Shown in pieces: positions 62,679 through 64,000 of a DNA stretch of 64,000 nucleotides (positions within the stretch are counted from its first letter, which is position 1; every line of letters begins with the position of its first letter). The notes under the pieces were generated by a model. That model did no database searches. It saw nothing but the letters and a program-made list of their open reading frames with translations, and was not told the origin of the DNA. The position numbers and the translations under genes were made by a program. Source of the stretch: Fredinandcohnia onubensis. Lineage in GTDB: Bacteria; Bacillota; Bacilli; Bacillales; Bacillaceae_L. The DNA lies in the NCBI RefSeq assembly GCF_002734215.1, contig NZ_NSEB01000007.1, positions 1 to 64,000 of the forward strand, given 5' to 3'.

Positions 62679-62978
62679 ATGGAATTAAATGAGAAAATTC
62701 TTGAGCAGTTAAAACAAGTGATTGATCCTGAATTAAATATTAATGTTGTTGATTTAGGACTTATATATGAAATCAATATTAAAGAAAATAATAATGTATA
62801 TATTGAAATGACGCTAACTACTCCCGGTTGTCCACTACATGATAGTATTACCAGTGGAGTGAAGCATGCAGTTGCCTACCTTGAAGAAGTAAATGATATT
62901 GAGGTTTTAATGGTCTGGCATCCTGCTTGGTCTCCTGAACGCATGTCTGAAGCTGCCATGAAGCAACTCAGAGGTTAA
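62679..62978 (+). CDS. DUF59/MIP18-type iron-sulfur assembly protein
   Basis: A 99-residue protein with the DUF59 motifs QVIDPELNINVVDLGLIYEI and MTLTTPGCPLHDSITSGVKH, ending VWHPAWSPERMSEAAMKQLR. Such proteins (PaaD, SufT) help mature iron-sulfur or other metal enzymes. The Cys in PGCPL is the conserved one. It is paralogous to YitW encoded at 63069. As the last gene of the DUF2249 operon it may assist metal insertion into an NO-related enzyme. Confidence 0.88.
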   Translation: MELNEKILEQLKQVIDPELNINVVDLGLIYEINIKENNNVYIEMTLTTPGCPLHDSITSGVKHAVAYLEEVNDIEVLMVWHPAWSPERMSEAAMKQLRG

Positions 62979-63004
62979 ACTTTATTCAGCAAAATGCAGA
63001 GGAT

Positions 63005-63033
63005 TTCACATTCTTAGTTTGTTTCGTTATACT
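63005..63033 (+). promoter_or_regulatory. Sigma-A-type promoter of yitW
   Basis: TTCACA (63005-63010) and TATACT (63028-63033) are separated by 17 bp, each five of six to consensus. No Fnr-type site is present, in contrast to the preceding operon. Confidence 0.65.
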
Positions 63034-63068
63034 TTAAATAAGCTATTTCTCGAAAGGAGAGGTTTTAG

Positions 63069-63377
63069 ATGGATGAAGCTTTAAAGGAAAATATGTTGGG
63101 GGCACTTGAACAAGTTGTTGACCCTGAATTAGGTATTGATATTGTTAACCTAGGTCTTGTCTATGATGTGGATATGAATGATGAGGGTGTCGCTCAAGTT
63201 TCGATGACGTTAACATCAATGGGATGCCCACTTGCTGGAACGATTGCAATGGACGTAAAACGCGTTCTTACTGAATTACCAGAAGTAAAAGACGTAGATG
63301 TTAACATTGTTTGGAATCCACCTTGGAACAAGGATATGATGAGCCGTTACGCAAAAATCGCTCTAGGAATTAGATAA
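63069..63377 (+). CDS. yitW: SufT/YitW-type DUF59 protein
   Basis: A 102-residue protein almost as I remember B. subtilis YitW: QVVDPELGIDIVNLGLVYDV, MTLTSMGCPLAGTIAMDVKR and VWNPPWNKDMMSRYAKIALG. It belongs to the MIP18/SufT group that supports iron-sulfur cluster maturation. Ribosome site AAAGGAGAGG and its own promoter. It marks the return to the conserved B. subtilis-like backbone, with yitV convergent next to it. Confidence 0.9.
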   Translation: MDEALKENMLGALEQVVDPELGIDIVNLGLVYDVDMNDEGVAQVSMTLTSMGCPLAGTIAMDVKRVLTELPEVKDVDVNIVWNPPWNKDMMSRYAKIALGIR

Positions 63378-63382
63378 AACAA

Positions 63383-63422
63383 ATGGAAAAAGAACGTGTC
63401 GACTATGACACGTTCTTTTCTT
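63383..63422. terminator. Bidirectional terminator between yitW and yitV
   Basis: AAAAAGAACGTGTC pairs with GACACGTTCTTTTT. Confidence 0.9.
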
Positions 63423-63423
63423 T

Positions 63424-64000
63424 TTATAGGTGCTTTTTAAACCATTCAACTGATGCAAGTAGTCCTTCTCTTGTCACTTTATGATCTGCTCGTGTGTCAG
63501 CAATAAAAGCTAGATTCTCCTCTTTTCCCTTATACAGTGGTTTAATTTCTTGGTAAAATTCATACGTGTATTTGAAAGGAACCATCCTGTCTTTTTCACC
63601 ATGCCAGAAAAACAATGGTCTTCCGTTTACTTTTTCAGGTTGCATGCTTAAATCATATTTCCGTAATTCTGCATATTTTTCTTCCAACTCAGCATCTGAG
63701 AAAGGAAGTTCAATGTCATGTCGCTTCAATTCCTCAATTTGCCCCCGACAGAACTCCTCATAATATGGACTCCCCATTAAACTTACTGCAGCCTTAATCC
63801 AAGGATATTGGGTCAATGCCCCTAACGTCACGATACCTCCCATTGAAGTACCTGCCACACCGATTCTTGCCTCATCAATTTGGCCTTGGTTTTGTAGTTC
63901 GTCCTTAATGATTTGAAGTTCTTTAATTTCATTGACAACGATATCCCAAAACTTATAATCCATTTCATGATTATCTATGCCCTTATCTCTTTCACCATGA
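63424..64000 (-). CDS. yitV: YitV-like esterase/hydrolase, 5' part outside the window
   Basis: An alpha/beta hydrolase read without a stop to the window edge, so its N-terminus is cut off. The visible part begins HGERDKGIDNHEMDYKFWDI. The nucleophile elbow is GTSMGG, the acid residue lies in FFWHGEKDRMVP, and the catalytic histidine in TRADHKVTREG. This agrees with B. subtilis YitV, a putative esterase next to yitW. Substrate unknown. The internal ATG at 63963 is not the real start, since the family sequence continues upstream. Confidence 0.88.
   Translation of the reverse strand, partial: HGERDKGIDNHEMDYKFWDIVVNEIKELQIIKDELQNQGQIDEARIGVAGTSMGGIVTLGALTQYPWIKAAVSLMGSPYYEEFCRGQIEELKRHDIELPFSDAELEEKYAELRKYDLSMQPEKVNGRPLFFWHGEKDRMVPFKYTYEFYQEIKPLYKGKEENLAFIADTRADHKVTREGLLASVEWFKKHL

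Overview
This is a low-GC Gram-positive chromosome segment from a Bacillaceae member (Bacillus in the broad sense). The evidence is strong AGGAGG-type ribosome sites, GTG and TTG starts, a T-box in front of trpS, spx, mecA, coiA and med, and a FapR operator. Read from right to left on the minus strand, the backbone follows the gene order I remember from Bacillus subtilis: yitV, yitW, then argCJBD-carAB-argF, yjzC, yjzD, yjaU, yjaV, med, fabHA-fabF, yjaZ, appDFABC, yjbA, trpS, oppABCDF, yjbC, spx, mecA, coiA, pepF. No rRNA, tRNA, CRISPR array, transposase or prophage gene was seen.

Layout: 0.3-6.1 kb holds pepF, the competence nuclease gene coiA, the ClpC adaptor gene mecA, spx and the acetyltransferase gene yjbC. 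6.2-7.7 kb holds a small membrane protein and a secreted glycoside-hydrolase-like protein. 7.8-28.4 kb is dominated by three complete five-gene oligopeptide ABC transporters: opp, app, and a second divergent app-like operon directly upstream of app. trpS, yjbA and a small membrane gene interrupt them. 28.7-36.7 kb holds a NERD-domain gene and yjaZ, each apparently frameshifted, the fatty acid initiation genes fabF and fabHA, and the med region, in which comZ is missing. 36.8-46.7 kb is the arginine/carbamoyl phosphate operon, with ARG-box-like sites.

46.8-63.0 kb is an accessory block lying where B. subtilis has the short yitW-argC interval. It carries molybdopterin genes (moeA-mobB-moaE-moaD, a separate mobA, a lone modB), the iron-sulfur repair protein Ric/ScdA, and an operon for a CuA-type heme-copper enzyme whose active-site tyrosine position is Asn (probably a nitric oxide reductase) with its Sco protein. 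It also carries a B. subtilis-type Fnr with a C-terminal Cys cluster, a second Crp/Fnr regulator, a NirJ/AhbC-like radical SAM protein, three DUF2249 proteins, a multi-pass membrane protein with conserved histidines, and a DUF59 protein.

The most striking observation is that eight 16-bp sites of the form TGTGA-N6-TCACA occur in this block. Each lies in front of one of these transcription units, and in each a plausible -10 hexamer is centred 31-33 bp downstream, the geometry of class II Fnr/Crp activation. The block therefore looks like one anaerobic/NO-responsive regulon. One of these promoters (the DUF2249 operon) also has a near-consensus Fur box over its -10. Nitrite, nitrate and nitrous oxide reductase genes are not in the window.
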